Shown here: positions 11,528-22,581 of the stretch, piece by piece
Numbering within the stretch: the first letter of the stretch is position 1
Layout: each line of letters starts with the position of its first letter
Source: Ceriagrion tenellum
Lineage: Eukaryota > Arthropoda > Insecta > Odonata > Coenagrionidae
Length of the DNA: 64,000 bases
Reading direction: 5' to 3'
NCBI GenBank assembly: GCA_963169105.1
Contig: OY720641.1
Location: 79,001,496-79,065,495, forward strand
The notes under the pieces: model-generated
What the model was told of the DNA's origin: nothing
Database searches by the model: none
The model's input: only the letters and a program-made list of their open reading frames with translations
Program-made: the position numbers and the translations under genes

Positions 11528-11844
11528 ATGGTATAAAATAATAGATTCATTTCCATTAAATGTCAGAAAATACTTATGAATATTTTTAAAATATCATTTT
11601 TTGCATAGCACGACAAAGTAGGTAGTATTTGAAGACAGGAGTGGTGACGCTCGGTCTGAAGGGCCAAAGGTAAGATAAGAAGCGTGGGTTAAAATAGGAA
11701 GGTTCTGAAGATCATGAACAGCAAAATTTCTTACTTCGCCCGCGTCACTAGGAAAATTAAATTGTCGGTCTGAGAGACTGGGCGTCACCACTCTAGGGTT
11801 AAGAGTTGAGATCAGAAAATTGAGGTGTTCGAATTTTTTATTTA

Positions 11845-12300
11845 TTTATTCTGAGTATTGTGATTTTGATATATCGCGGGGATTACACATACAAAACATG
11901 TATGGCACAGCATTAAAAAGACTAAGATTTGTTAAACGTATAAGAGGAAGGATGAAAGAGTCTAAGAGAGATGCTACTTCGCTCTGATTAGGCCACACCT
12001 CGAATACGCCGCGAGCATTTGGGACCCTGATCATAAAGATTTAACCAAAAATATTAATTAAATACGAAGGAAAGCAGCGCGTTTCGTTAAAAGCTGCCAC
12101 GAGAGTACATGTAGTCTCACAACTTTACGAAGGATTAAGGTGGGAGCCCCTAGAGACTCGGAGGCTAAACGCTAGGCTTAGGTTGCTTTAGAAATTCTGA
12201 ACAGATAGTTTTCAGAGCGACACAAAGAATATTATCATGACTCTTCACTACATCTCTAGGTCTGACAGAAGCAATAAAATAAGAGAAATGCTAAACTAAC
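11845..12300 (+). mobile_element. LINE family A fragment (C-terminal coding part)
   Basis: Broken plus-strand frames spell ISWGLHIQNMYG, LEYAASIWDPDHKDLTKN, RRKAARFVK and FRATQ. These match the order seen in the other family A copies at 5956-6735 and 26755-27316. It stops within the SNKIREML region and lacks the 3' hairpin and GTAGATG tail, so it is truncated at both ends. Many stops and shifts mark it as dead. Confidence 0.75.
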
Positions 12301-12425
12301 CGTTACGTTTACCCTGTTCTGCTTTTGTTCGAAAATACTAGATAGGACTTAACAATATGTCTTATATAATACCGGTTGGTGTAATTCTTGTATGTCTGTG
12401 CGCTTATGTAGTTTTATATGCATAT

Positions 12426-12637
12426 GCCGGCACCGGTGGCGGCGGGGTAAAGTCCTCGCCTGCTAAACCGAGGGTCGCGGGTTCGAGCCCCGCCTGGGTG
12501 GGTTTTTCACCACCCAGGGCATATGTCAAGTTCTGTTGGTCCGGTCCCTGGAACACCTGATGACAGCCTTAGCAGCCTATCGGGATTCCGGGGACATACG
12601 GACCAACAGAATCGTCCGGCAAGCAAAAAAAAAAAGT
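12426..12637 (+). mobile_element. tRNA-headed SINE with a hairpin body (type 2)
   Basis: The head (CCGGTGGCGGCGGGGTAAAG through GGGTTCGAGCCCCGCCTGG) is the same as in the type 1 SINEs, but the body differs. It holds a small hairpin (12493-12518, CCTGGGTGG against CCACCCAGG). A longer inverted pair follows, TTCTGTTGGTCCG (12531-12543) against CGGACCAACAGAA (12599-12611). A run of A closes it near 12625-12636. Different bodies on one head suggest SINE families that exchanged modules. Confidence 0.85.
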
Positions 12638-13465
12638 ATATGGATTCACTAATACTGGTATCATACAGTACATTCCATGTAAAGTTTCGTCTACTGACAG
12701 GCATTGGAAGATTTTCGCTTATGCATCAATACTCGGTCTAATTTGCTATTGCAGCATGTATTGTGTTATGTCGAAAAATCACGCCGTGCCTTGCACTTCA
12801 ACATGTCTATGATCGATATTATTCGGCTGAATATTAATGAAAGTAATCAATATTCTGCGCCATTGTGTCATAATGACTGAATTGTTTTTCACCGTATTGA
12901 AGAAAATCATCGGTGTTGCTACCATCTAATCGACATGTTTGTATTATATTTCCTGAAGACACGTTTATTTCATCATTGCGTAGCCATTAACTATCCAGTT
13001 CCGATATGCATCTGTTATCATGATGGCCCATAATCGAATGGGTCTATGCTTAAAGTATGGCAGTGTGCGATAATGTACTGCTGTTTCATAAGAGCTTGTT
13101 CGAATACAATCATCGATGTAATTCATCGTTGTACTTTGCATTTCCTCGTCATTGTCGCGTTGTTGATGTTATAATTCAGCTGTGTGGACTTGTTTCACTT
13201 TTACATCGATTGGAAGAGAATCGGCAATAATCTATTCAGATTTCATCATAGCTCTATTATGTTGCTTTTGAACCGTCAGTGCTATTGGGAAAATAAGTTG
13301 CTCGGTGACGTAGAAAAAGTCATGTTTTACATGAAATTCTCTCAACTTTTGACAAAACATACTACAAAATGTTGCATCTTGTCGATAAATGAAAGGTTTG
13401 TATATCACGTGACTTCGATGTGCAAAAGGATCCTTATCACATATATGTAATTTTACAGTATCGCA
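12638..13465. other. Unassigned AT-rich stretch
   Basis: No repeat ends or RNA genes seen. A plus-strand frame at 13184-13450 and a longer minus-strand frame through 13232-13762 lack recognisable motifs; the latter runs antisense into the LINE fragment that follows. Confidence 0.45.
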
Positions 13466-13862
13466 AGCTGACCAAAAAAGACTAGAAGCCTTCGAAACCT
13501 GGTGCTGGAGGAGGACGTGGAAGATAAAATGGACAGACAAAATAAGGAATAATGAAGTGTACAGAAGAATAGAAGAGGAAACGACCGATGGAACACCATA
13601 CTGTATTAGATGAATCGGACACACCCTGGGAATTGGATGAATTGGACACAACCTAAGACACAGTGGGTTTTTACAGAACATAACGGAAGGTAAATAGAGG
13701 GAAAAGTCCCCAGAGGAAGGCCCAGGAATAAGTTCATGTACCAAATAAAGAAGACAGTACATAGGAAGAGATACCAGGAGATAAGTGAACTAGCAGTAGG
13801 TTGGGCAGGGTGGAGGGCTGCAGTCAACCAATCTGTGGATTGAACGATCAATGAATGAATGA
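13466..13862 (+). mobile_element. RTE-like LINE C-terminal fragment with TGAA tail
   Basis: Plus-strand reading gives RLEAFETWCWRRTWKIKW, NNEVYRRIEEE and WIGHTLG..LRH, then GFLQNITEGK, with frame breaks. This is the usual C-terminal tail after the reverse transcriptase in RTE-like and related LINEs. The end is a CAATGAATGAATGATC simple tail (about 13848-13862). An internal short duplication repeats the GAAT.GGACACA words. It is 5'-truncated and non-functional. Confidence 0.8.
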
Positions 13863-15060
13863 TCGTGTCACAAAACATGTCACTTAAATCGTCTGCTCAA
13901 TATCGTTGTTGCAATATCTTGCGATTTTCGCAAGAACTGAAGCTCCGATGTATCGAGGTACAAGAATCGTACTGTAGTCGATGGATCAAAATATTGCGCT
14001 TAGCGTCACTCTTTGGGAGAAAGGTGATCGAGGGGCGTTCGGAAAGCTTGGGGAGGTCGGTGAATGTCGGATACCCTGGGTGGAGTGAGGGGTCCGTTTG
14101 TGCCAAGCGGAGTGGGGCGTCGGGGGTTTTTAAGTTCCCTTGGCTGAAACGTGGGACGGGGATGGATTTCGGGCGGAGGAAGAGTATAGGAAGGGAGACT
14201 TTTCGAATGGAAGAGTTCTAGAAGGTTTCGTCGGGAAGAGGGGACGCTGAGGAAGGTTTTTGCGGGGGGAAGGCTGAGAATTCGGATATATATTGAGTAA
14301 GGAGTTTCGGGAAAAACTCCATTGGTGGGCGAAAGAGTAGTAAGGGTACGGGAGTGGGGTTGGCAGTGCCTTTTCCCCTGGACTAAGGGGATGAGGACGG
14401 GAGTGGGGGAGGGGAGGCGTATGTAAGGAAGACGCAAACTCACGCAATGTGCGTATCTGACAAATGCTTTAAGCGAGGAGGGGTTGGTAGGCGGAGCGGG
14501 GAGGGACGTAACGTTTGGCTGCCAGGAGTTTTCTTCTTGCGTCCGTTGAATATGGAACGAAAGACGGGTTCTTATTTCTTTGCAAAGGGGGAGGTTTGAA
14601 TGGGGTTGGGGGAGCATTGGAAGGGAATGGGAGGAAGGAAGGGGTGGGTTTTTGTTCGGTTTGGGTGTGGTGGGGGGTATTGGCAGCGGATCGGAATTGT
14701 TGAGAGGAGGTTGCTAGCTAGAGGGCGGGAGGGGGTGCAAGTTTAACTGGTTTTCTTTTATCGGGTAAGGGGTTCGGAAGGGAAAAAGTTTCCTGTGGAT
14801 GGGGCAATGGGGTTGTGAGGATGAAGGGGAAACCTTGGAATGCAATGAAAGAGTGCGTTTGAAAGATGGTCCACGCGAAGTGTTAGGGTGGAGGGCTTTA
14901 AGAGGAGTGAATTAGTTTTCCGTCGCTAGGACTGACTGCCGGATCGCTTGTCGCCTTCCCAGCTGCACGTATAGATGGGGTCGGTCGCAGGGGTGGCTGG
15001 TGATAAGGAGCCATTCCCATTAGGTAACAAGTTTTTGGGGAGCAAGGCTCTCGTTACACT
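13863..15060. other. G-rich, strand-asymmetric island
   Basis: From about 14010 to 14960 the plus strand is strikingly G-rich with many GGGG runs, while flanks are AT-rich. This creates long proline-rich open frames on the minus strand (up to 203 codons, 14006-14617), which I treat as composition artefacts. Similar islands occur near 27.7, 31.1, 57.3 and 62.8 kb, all G-rich on the same strand. G-quadruplex potential is high. No gene recognised. Confidence 0.6.
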
Positions 15061-15118
15061 CCCATGCGTCTAGAGATTCAGGAAAGCGATATTATCTTGA
15101 ACAAGATTGTTGTGATGC

Positions 15119-15385
15119 TCATAATATCGTATTTGTTTCACTCTCTGAATTGTAATTGAGCCAAATATCTTCAGTTTGACTACTGCAACTTGCGTGAAGT
15201 ATTCCCTCTAAACAGTCGTTCTCAGGACGCGATCTTTTAAACTTTACGGGATCGACCTGCCACGATGTGAACACCGATTCCTGGACAGACACCGATGTCA
15301 AGCACTCATGTAGAATTGCAGGGTTCTTCCCGCGTTTCAGCATATTGTCGTACAACCGTTTCTCCGGCATTCCAGTCGACATCAT
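15119..15385 (-). pseudogene. Possible gag-like N-terminal fragment
   Basis: An 88-codon minus-strand frame starts about 150 bp downstream of the proposed LTR end at 15536. That is where a retroelement leader would end and gag begin. I recognise no gag motif such as a CCHC knuckle, so the assignment rests on position alone. It ends abruptly in ordinary sequence. It could equally be a chance frame. Confidence 0.25.
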
Positions 15386-15535
15386 CTGGTCCCCTTAATT
15401 GGGTTAGGGTGCTTTCGTAATGAAATCTAGTAATGCCAAATGAAATTCGATTTTCAAGACGATTGTCCACCAATACGCTGAAACGTGGGAAGAACTTATC
15501 ACATCCCGACGCCTTCGCCGGGACGTTGATACAAT

Positions 15536-16029
15536 TGTGAGAAACAGGGGTCGAGTGGCTGCCTCCTGACTCGCTTGGTGGTGTTTAATCGGAGAAAATG
15601 ACTAGTCCCACTGCGTATAGAAACCATTTATTTTGGGAAAGCATACAAGTTCCCTCAAAGTCAAAGATTTATCTATTCTCCCAGCTCGTCAGGACGCCGG
15701 TGCGCCACGAGGGGCGTCGCGGCCTCATCTCCATGGAGATTCGCCTCTTCCACTCCCCCCTCTGGTCCTTATATCTGCTCCAATCGAGGAGTTACAGGTC
15801 ACAGCCCACTCTCTCTCGACACTGCCTTCGAAAATTCTGGATGTCCATACAGCGATCACGAGGGCGCCAAGGCAAAGGTCAATGCTACATAACAACTGGA
15901 CGCATGTGAACATGCGACAAACCCGAGAAAATGTGAATTAAAAAGCCACTATAGTGGTATTTAACATTCCCTAAGAGGGAACTATTTAAGGTCGCTAAGG
16001 AATTGTGGCATATATGACATATATTCACA
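15536..16029 (-). mobile_element. Candidate LTR of a decayed LTR retrotransposon
   Basis: On the minus strand this block starts TGT and ends ACA. A TATAAGGACC promoter-like word is followed about 115 bp later by an AATAAATGG polyadenylation-like word, about 100 bp before the end. This is the usual LTR order. An alternative 5' boundary lies at 15966. No second LTR, primer-binding site or pol gene was recognised, so this is tentative. Confidence 0.4.
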
Positions 16030-16716
16030 ATCGCGAAAATTTTGAAAGAGCGTTAAAATTCTATAATACAATCAGAAAAGTCATAACTGAGCACATAACA
16101 TGAGAAATCCCTTTTTTTAATCCAAACTTATGAATCGTGCTGAATTTATCAAGTAAAGGAAATACCGTGGAGGTTGGGAGATATATTGCACATACCTGCA
16201 CTATGTCCATTAGTTGAAAATATTCCAAGCATTGAGTAAAGATCAATTTCCTTGCAGTTAAAATCTTAAAAATAATATTAAACACGATGAAATAAGTTAT
16301 CCAACCATTATTAAATGATATTCACTTCACGTTCTCCTATATGTAATGGTTGATCTTGGTTGCCATAATATGCATTCCCAGGGAAATACATTCTACTATG
16401 TTTGAGGGGAGATAATATATCTTGAAAATCTTGACTCCAAATTGTCTTTGTAAAATAGGCTGATGGTGGCACTCAAAATCAATTACCGTATAGTTCTGCT
16501 GTTTTTTCTTCTGTATGGCTATTATGGCATACCTAATATTAATTTAATTCTGACGTTTGGTGCATGAATGCCTCCATGTTGACGCTTTTATTTGAATTTT
16601 ATTTCGTGGAATGTGCTTTATATTGATCGCGTTTATATTAATCAATGCTGAAAATATGAGAGTTATGACTAAGATTCATTGCAATCACATTTTTGAGCAA
16701 TGTTTTCTTTGCTTAA
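16030..16716. other. Unassigned AT-rich stretch
   Basis: No coding motif, RNA gene or repeat structure recognised up to the TTAA (16713-16716) at the border of the next repeat. Confidence 0.5.
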
Positions 16717-17158
16717 GGTAGTGCGAGCGAGATAGTTCCTTAATCATAATAGAGACCGTATTCGATATTTACGCTTTAATTTCACCAGCTGTGAGACACA
16801 TGGCGGTACGTATGAAACTCCATCTAAACGGAAGGTTAATTGTAATTCCGAAGAATTTACTGCAGTGACAATATGATAAATTTTCAAAAATAGTTGAGAA
16901 AACACCCAAACTTTACACTGTTTATTTGCGACGAGATCTAAGTGTAGAAAATGGCTCATTTTTTAAATAAGGTTTCTCTGGAGTGCATAGACGTACCATT
17001 TCCCATGTAAAACGGCTGGTATTTTCTGGTAAATATCTCGGAAAGTAATGTGGTAAGGGTGTTTTTTTTTGGTGTCATTGGAAGGGTAATTTATTTTTCT
17101 TAAAAATGAGACCAAATTCATTGACGTTTAGGTAAAATGATATTTCGCTCAAACTACC
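16717..17158 (+). mobile_element. TTAA-flanked TIR repeat, copy 2
   Basis: Starts GGTAGTGCGAGCGAGATAG after TTAA and ends GATATTTCGCTCAAACTACC before GTAA (a decayed TTAA). It shares the internal words TTAATTTCACCAG-like, CCATGTAAAA.GGCTGG and GGTGTCATTGGAAGGG with the copies at 530-3480 and 59961-60508. About 440 bp, non-coding. Confidence 0.8.
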
Positions 17159-17162
17159 GTAA

Positions 17163-19269
17163 ATGTTGATGAAACGAGAAAAAAATCTATATTAAACAGG
17201 AAATGTATGGGCGATCGGCGGAATTTTTTTTAGCAAAAATGTGCTCATTTGACCTGTTACCTACCGCTGCATTTGTATTTTTCTTGCCTCCGTATGAAGC
17301 GCCATTCGTTGGCACTGAAGTTGTGTACTACCGTGAATGTATTAAAACAGCTAGCTGCGGCAGAATCCTAATCACATCTCGGCCTGCTAAAGATTTTATG
17401 GGGCATAAGAATGTTTAGGGGTCTGCAGTCTAGTCTCATTCGACTGCTTGAGCGTCTTAAGTCCTTTCAAATTAAAGCTCAGAAAACCATCAGCTTATAT
17501 GATGGCTTATCCACGTTTATGACCGCCGAAATACCGCACCGAGAGGTCTTTGCTGCAGTTTTAATGAACCTTGAGGGGCCATTTTGGGCGGTTTGATCGT
17601 CTCACTGTGGGAAAGATGGAGGAAATCCGCGAATTTATGGAGCCTTTAAAAACGACCTCGGTGCCTAAACATCGACGGGCTCTAAGGGAATACATACATT
17701 TATGAAGAGGAAACGCTGCGGAATATCTCCGTCGAATCAAAGAATGGGGATATATAGGATGTGGTGCAGTAAACGCGGGGATTAAAGGATGTGAAAGGAG
17801 AAGAGAAGGATAAAATGATTTTTCGGGACATTATGGCGAAAGATCCGAATGCGGATGGTCCTAGAAAGATATGTCGAATGTGGAGGAAAATGAATCTTAG
17901 AGATTAAAGTGTTAGACGTTGAGAAGGTTATCGGGATGCGAAAAGTTACGAGTGAGAGGCTTCGTGGAGTCATTGAAATGGTGGTAAAATCATTTTATGT
18001 TAGTAGGAGTCGAAAACAAGGAAAAAATGCTCAATTCCGTACACACAACTGATTTTATTCCTTAATGATGGGAAGTAAATGTCCCCGAGTAATTATCAGA
18101 TTTGATAAAATGCACTCAAGATGTAGGGATAGTCATTTTCAATATCGATTTTTGGCAATGAGAGGTAATTGAACCAACAATGGTAATTATAATTGTAAAG
18201 AAGTGGGTGGGATGCACTTATTAAACATACTAGTCGAAATCTGTGAATCTGACCTCTTAAATTATGGCTCTACACTTGAAACAAAACAACAATAGAAATA
18301 AATAAGCACAAAATACACTCAATTTTATCTCGTAGGAACAGGAAACAATTGAAAAACTAAAAAAAAAGTTATGTATTTTGTGAACGTTCCAAATCAAAGA
18401 AAAATATTAATTTTTCCACCCTCAACAATTGTGCGTCGGGGGCGTTTGATCTCATTGCAATTAAAAAAAAAACAAAATTATATAATATACGCAAGTACAC
18501 TGGGTGAAGTAATGACTTAAGTTTATGCTTGAAATTCCTCTTTAGACAGTAAGTTATTATTGAAGGCATAAGTAAACGATTTCCATGAAAAATTGTTCAA
18601 AAAATAAGTGTTTCTCTCAGGGAATTGATCGATTATAAACTTTTAGCTCGCTCCCATCGTAATGTGTAAGTTTGAACTAATATTTGAACGATTGCTTCTT
18701 AATGATCTAAGAATAAAATGTTCACATAGGGGAAAGCGAAATAGATGGAATATTTGAATTTAATTATCCTTTGGGAGCTATTGAGGATATTTTAAAATTG
18801 GAGTGTCTTGATGGAAATTAAAACTTTGCCATCGACAAAGAACTAGGAGCAGTGATCCGTGCAATACGTAGATGGGGTAAAATCGTAGAAAGCGTGCTAA
18901 ACTAAGGAAGATTGTGGTATAAGGTATGGGTTGTCGCAAGTCAAAATGTGAGCATGAGGCTAAAGTTATTATTGATGCTCACCCGGAGTTAACCTTTTAC
19001 GGTCATAATGTGCGTGGTCACCAAGTTTAGTCAGTACAGTCAAGTACAGAATGACTAGAAATTTGGTACCATAAACCGGGGTGAAAATGTTACAGACGCG
19101 ATGATTCCGAATCTGGAATGAATTGGCGGAATAACGGAAGAGGGAGTTCCAAGACGGCGTTTGGTTCTCGTTCGAGACACTAGGCGTCTAAACCATATAG
19201 TGCTTCAACTACGATTATGAGTTCCACCTTAGCAGCTAACATTAATTAGATAGTGAAAAAGTGCCTAAA
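17163..19269. other. Unassigned AT-rich stretch
   Basis: Two short plus-strand frames (17203-17418 and 17411-17596) sit next to each other in different phases. They could be one broken coding fragment, but I recognise no domain. The rest shows nothing. Confidence 0.45.
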
Positions 19270-19277
19270 TTAATGAT

Positions 19278-20156
19278 GGTAAATGTCCGCTTCCGTCACA
19301 CACCTTTCAAAAAATATTTTTCGACTCTTTCCACGTGGCGTATCGCCGCGAAATTTCTGTGAAAAAAACTCGAAAGATGCCGGTATCTAGTGATAATTTT
19401 ATTTTGGGGGAATAAGTAATGTGCGATAAATAGGAAATTTTCAAATCTTGAGGTGACGTTTTTCCCGGCCGCCATTGCACTGTTTCCACTTTTGACCGCA
19501 GCGTGGCGCGACAGTCGCTGAGTTGTGTATAACCACTAATATCTCCCGTTCCATGTTATTGAGACGTATATTTTCTAGAAAAAAATCTCCCTCGAGACGG
19601 TTGATGACTAGAAGGGTGAAAATAGGAGGTGTAGGCATGCAGAGACGTATATTTTCTAGAAAAAAATCTCCCTCGAGACGGTTGGTGATTATAAGGGTGG
19701 AGATAGGTAGCGTTGGCATGTAGATACGTATATTTTCTAGAAAAAAATGTCCCTCGAGACGGATGGTGATTAGAAGGTTGGAAGTAGGTGGTGTAGGCAC
19801 GTAGAGACGTATATTTCTAGAAAAAAAATCTCCCTCTAGACGGTTGGTGAATAGAAGGGTGGAAATAGGTGTAGGCATGTAGAGACGTATAAAGAGTATT
19901 TTGTAGTGGTGAAGTTAGAAATATCCCTCTGCCGGAGCTTTCGCGAAACTGAGAAAATGGCGTCGAAAATATGACGAAAATTGGTCATTTTCTAACGTGA
20001 ATATCTCAAAAACCTATGGCTTAACAACTTTGCTGTATTTTTTGTTTTGTACTGCGATTCTTCAAGAACTAAACTATGTCACAGTCATTGTCCTTTATTT
20101 CACAAATTTCCCGGAATAAGTGTTTGAAAGGTGTGTGACGGAAGCGGACATTTACT
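19278..20156. mobile_element. 879-bp TIR element with 8-bp target duplication
   Basis: Left end GGTAAATGTCCGCTTCCGTC and right end (reverse complement) AGTAAATGTCCGCTTCCGTC continue as a roughly 33-bp TIR through CACACACCTTTCAAA. The direct repeat TTAATGAT flanks it (19270-19277 and 20157-20164). There is no transposase frame; the interior holds a minisatellite. An 8-bp duplication fits hAT, P or Merlin types. The ends do not look like classical hAT, so I leave the superfamily open. Confidence 0.8.
19561..19890 (+). repeat. 81-bp minisatellite, four units plus a stub
   Basis: Units begin GAGACGTATATTTTCTAGAA at 19561, 19642, 19723 (GATACGTA variant) and 19804, with a stub at 19882. The last unit is 78 bp long. 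Each unit contains CTCCCTCGAGACGG and a TAGGCATG-like end. The period is a multiple of three, so a 145-codon minus-strand frame stays open through it. I read that frame as a by-product of the repeat, not a gene. Confidence 0.9.
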
Positions 20157-20464
20157 TTAATGATTTTCGATAAATTACGATATTTTCTCTTTAAATGACA
20201 AAATATGTAAATTTAAATATAAAATTCTTAGAGTGACAACCCTACTAGAGTGTAACAGTGCAACATATGTCTGTGTATAATGAACCACCAGCGTTCATGA
20301 CACGTTTGCAACACTAGTACAGCTGCCAGATGCGTGAAAACAGAGTAACACATGCTTAAAACGGCGTAGGCTAAGGCAAAACTCAAAACTAGGGTAGTCA
20401 GTAGTTGATCATATTCGTATTTCAAATTTTTATTGGAATATTCTAATTTTTCCCTGGACAGTTT

Positions 20465-20556
20465 AATTGATCCTCTTTGGTATTAATCGACCCCCTTCGA
20501 CCCTCGTGTATTAATCGACCCCTTGGGGTCGATATCGACCACTTTGGGGACCCCTG
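20465..20556 (-). mobile_element. hAT-like terminus
   Basis: Read on the minus strand from 20556 the sequence begins CAGGGGTCCCCAAAGTGGTC and continues with repeated GGTCGAT(T/A) words. A CAGGGG start with GTCGA subterminal repeats is characteristic of hAT ends. The opposite end was not found. The next 8 bases outward are ACTTAGCT, a possible half of a target duplication. The sequence between this end and the element at 19278-20156 may belong to the same hAT copy. Confidence 0.6.
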
Positions 20557-20564
20557 ACTTAGCT

Positions 20565-21394
20565 GGATATATTATTTTAGTCTTCAGTGCTATCACCTTG
20601 TCACAACAACGTCGCCAAACCTCCGTTGGCATGCCGTCCTGGTAAATGATATCGCCGAGAAGTACATTTTTTGCTCAAGATACAATTTGAAAGTTATAAT
20701 TCGTTGAGAAAATATAATATATATTTAACAATTTTTCAAATCTCTAAATAATTTAAAAAGTGTAGCTTATGGCATATAAATGTTTTGTTAATTTCATTTT
20801 CTCGTCGTTCTAATCACTATTTTTCTGAAAACCACGGACTTGCTTAGAAAAACTGAGATCGAAGACAAAGGTGTAGGTCATTTGGGGTTGACAAGTGGTG
20901 GCAGTTGTCCCTCCAGTAAATTTAAGAGAATAAAATTTCGTGGAATTTCAAAATAGGAAATTCAAAGACTATAGAGACAATTTTAGTTTCTCTGCTTAAT
21001 TTATCCCATTGCCATTATTAAATTAGAGTGGTAAGATTGAACATTAAGGGGAAAATAGAGAATATAAGCAATAATTCTGCGGTCGCAAATTTGTCTCAAA
21101 AAGCATCAATATCTACCCATCTATCCTGACCGCCCGTTGGTCTCTTCCCAGCAAATCAAACTGCTCAAATTACGTCCTGATGGAGGATTAAGGGTTATCC
21201 TCCAGAAAATCTATAGAAGGCATTCGAGCCGATCGCCTGCTAGGTATTCTATGAAGAAAGCGATGATTTTGCAATAAGGCCAACGCTTTGCTGTGGAAAA
21301 TTTAGTTATCACGGGTAAGGTGTTTTAGGAGTTCACATAATTAGTAGGTGGTGTCCGAGAATGAATCTAATTGGGTGAAGTTGAATTAGAAGCC
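20565..21394. other. Unassigned AT-rich stretch
   Basis: Nothing recognised between the hAT-like end and the TTA duplication at 21395-21397. Confidence 0.5.
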
Positions 21395-21397
21395 TTA

Positions 21398-22578
21398 GGC
21401 CGTGTTCCAATCCGTAGGGTGCACCCTATGCATTTACGCCCTTATGCCCTATCCTGCACTTCACGCACTTTTCTGCTCTTAAGGTAGCCAGCGCCAATGT
21501 CTCCCAGTGTCCAATGTCGGAACTATATCAGAACCGCCTCGACCCGTAAGTTGGTCTGTGTATTTCTTCCGCATGCCGATGAATTGTATTATCCTTTCGT
21601 CTATCCCTAGTATATCAGAAGAACATCCATTAGTCACTCAGAATTGTAATTTATCGCAAAACATCGCATTGGAAATTCGCAATATTCACGAATGGGAAAT
21701 TCTTAGGGCGCAAAAGGGCGCATCGTCAAACTCTTAAGCTGTGTCCCAATTCGCCATTTAGGCAGCTAAATCGGCAGATTTAGGGAGGACGCCATCTTGA
21801 AGTGTGTCCCAATTCGTTAGGCATCATGGGGGAGCGGATTTAGGTGCCTTTCTCGGGGGTGAAATTTAGGGAAGATGGAGTTGATCCTAATTCCGCCTCC
21901 ATATTGAATTCCCCATCATGCAAAGCGCTGCATGCGTCGTACAAGGAGACTCGTACACAAGGAAGTAGTTGAAAAGTGGCAAACATGGCCGGCAAGTATT
22001 TTGTCTGTAATTGGAAGAATTCTCTAATATTTCGCAACCCAACACCCGACTACAAAAGATGAAATTCTACTTAGTACACTTAAAAAAAAAATGTATATGA
22101 ATCCCTGAACACCGGCACAAACTTAAATACCCCGAAAACTAAAAACTAACGAATCTCCAAACAACGAAATGGATGAAAAAATGTTATTTCACTTTCCAAA
22201 TCTCACAACGCATACGAAGGTAGCCACATGCGCCAAAAATGTCTTAATTTCAGGTTTCATTTGTTTCATTCAGTCCTTTATTAATTACTCTCATGTTTTT
22301 CATTCCTTTCCAGCTCGGTAGACGGCAACACTAGCGAAGGATGTCCCAAATCAAGCTCCCTTCGCGAAAGGCCTCTAAATATTTAGGTAGCTAACCGCAT
22401 CCTCCCTAATGCCTAACGAATTGGGACACGGCTTTAACTTCTATATGCACTAGCGCCCTTGCCATGATGCTCTCTTACGGATTGGAACCGCACTATACGA
22501 CGTCACATCCGGAAAATGACAATCGAAAAGAGCACATAAGGGTACGACGTGTGCATAATATCGGATTGGAACACGGCC
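21398..22578. mobile_element. Outer PIF/Harbinger-like element
   Basis: Ends are exact inverted copies of GGCCGTGTTCCAATCCG, flanked by TTA on both sides (21395-21397 and 22579-22581). A 3-bp TTA duplication is the mark of PIF/Harbinger elements. The interior is non-coding and split by a second element of the same type. Net length without that insertion is about 480 bp. The short open frame at 21507-21737 has no transposase motif. Confidence 0.8.
21737..22433. mobile_element. Inner PIF/Harbinger-like element nested in the outer one
   Basis: Left end AGCTGTGTCCCAATTCG and right end (reverse complement) AGCCGTGTCCCAATTCG are flanked by TTA (21734-21736 and 22434-22436). An internal copy of the TGTGTCCCAATTCGTTAGGC word lies near 21802, and a matching inverted word near 22410. 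Its TIR resembles that of the outer element (GTGTYCCAATYCG), so the two are related families. Confidence 0.85.
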
Positions 22579-22581
22579 TTA

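Noticed and set aside
13232..13762. 176-codon minus-strand frame
   Set aside because: Spans unassigned DNA and runs antisense through an RTE-like LINE fragment; no motif.
14006..14617. 203-codon minus-strand frame
   Set aside because: Proline-rich translation opposite a G-rich strand; composition artefact with overlapping frames.
19441..19878. 145-codon minus-strand frame with repeated NRLEGDFFLENIRL units
   Set aside because: It exists because the 81-bp minisatellite period is a multiple of three; no start context or other support.
19561..19890. CRISPR array
   Set aside because: Units are contiguous 81-bp tandem repeats without spacers, in eukaryotic transposon context.
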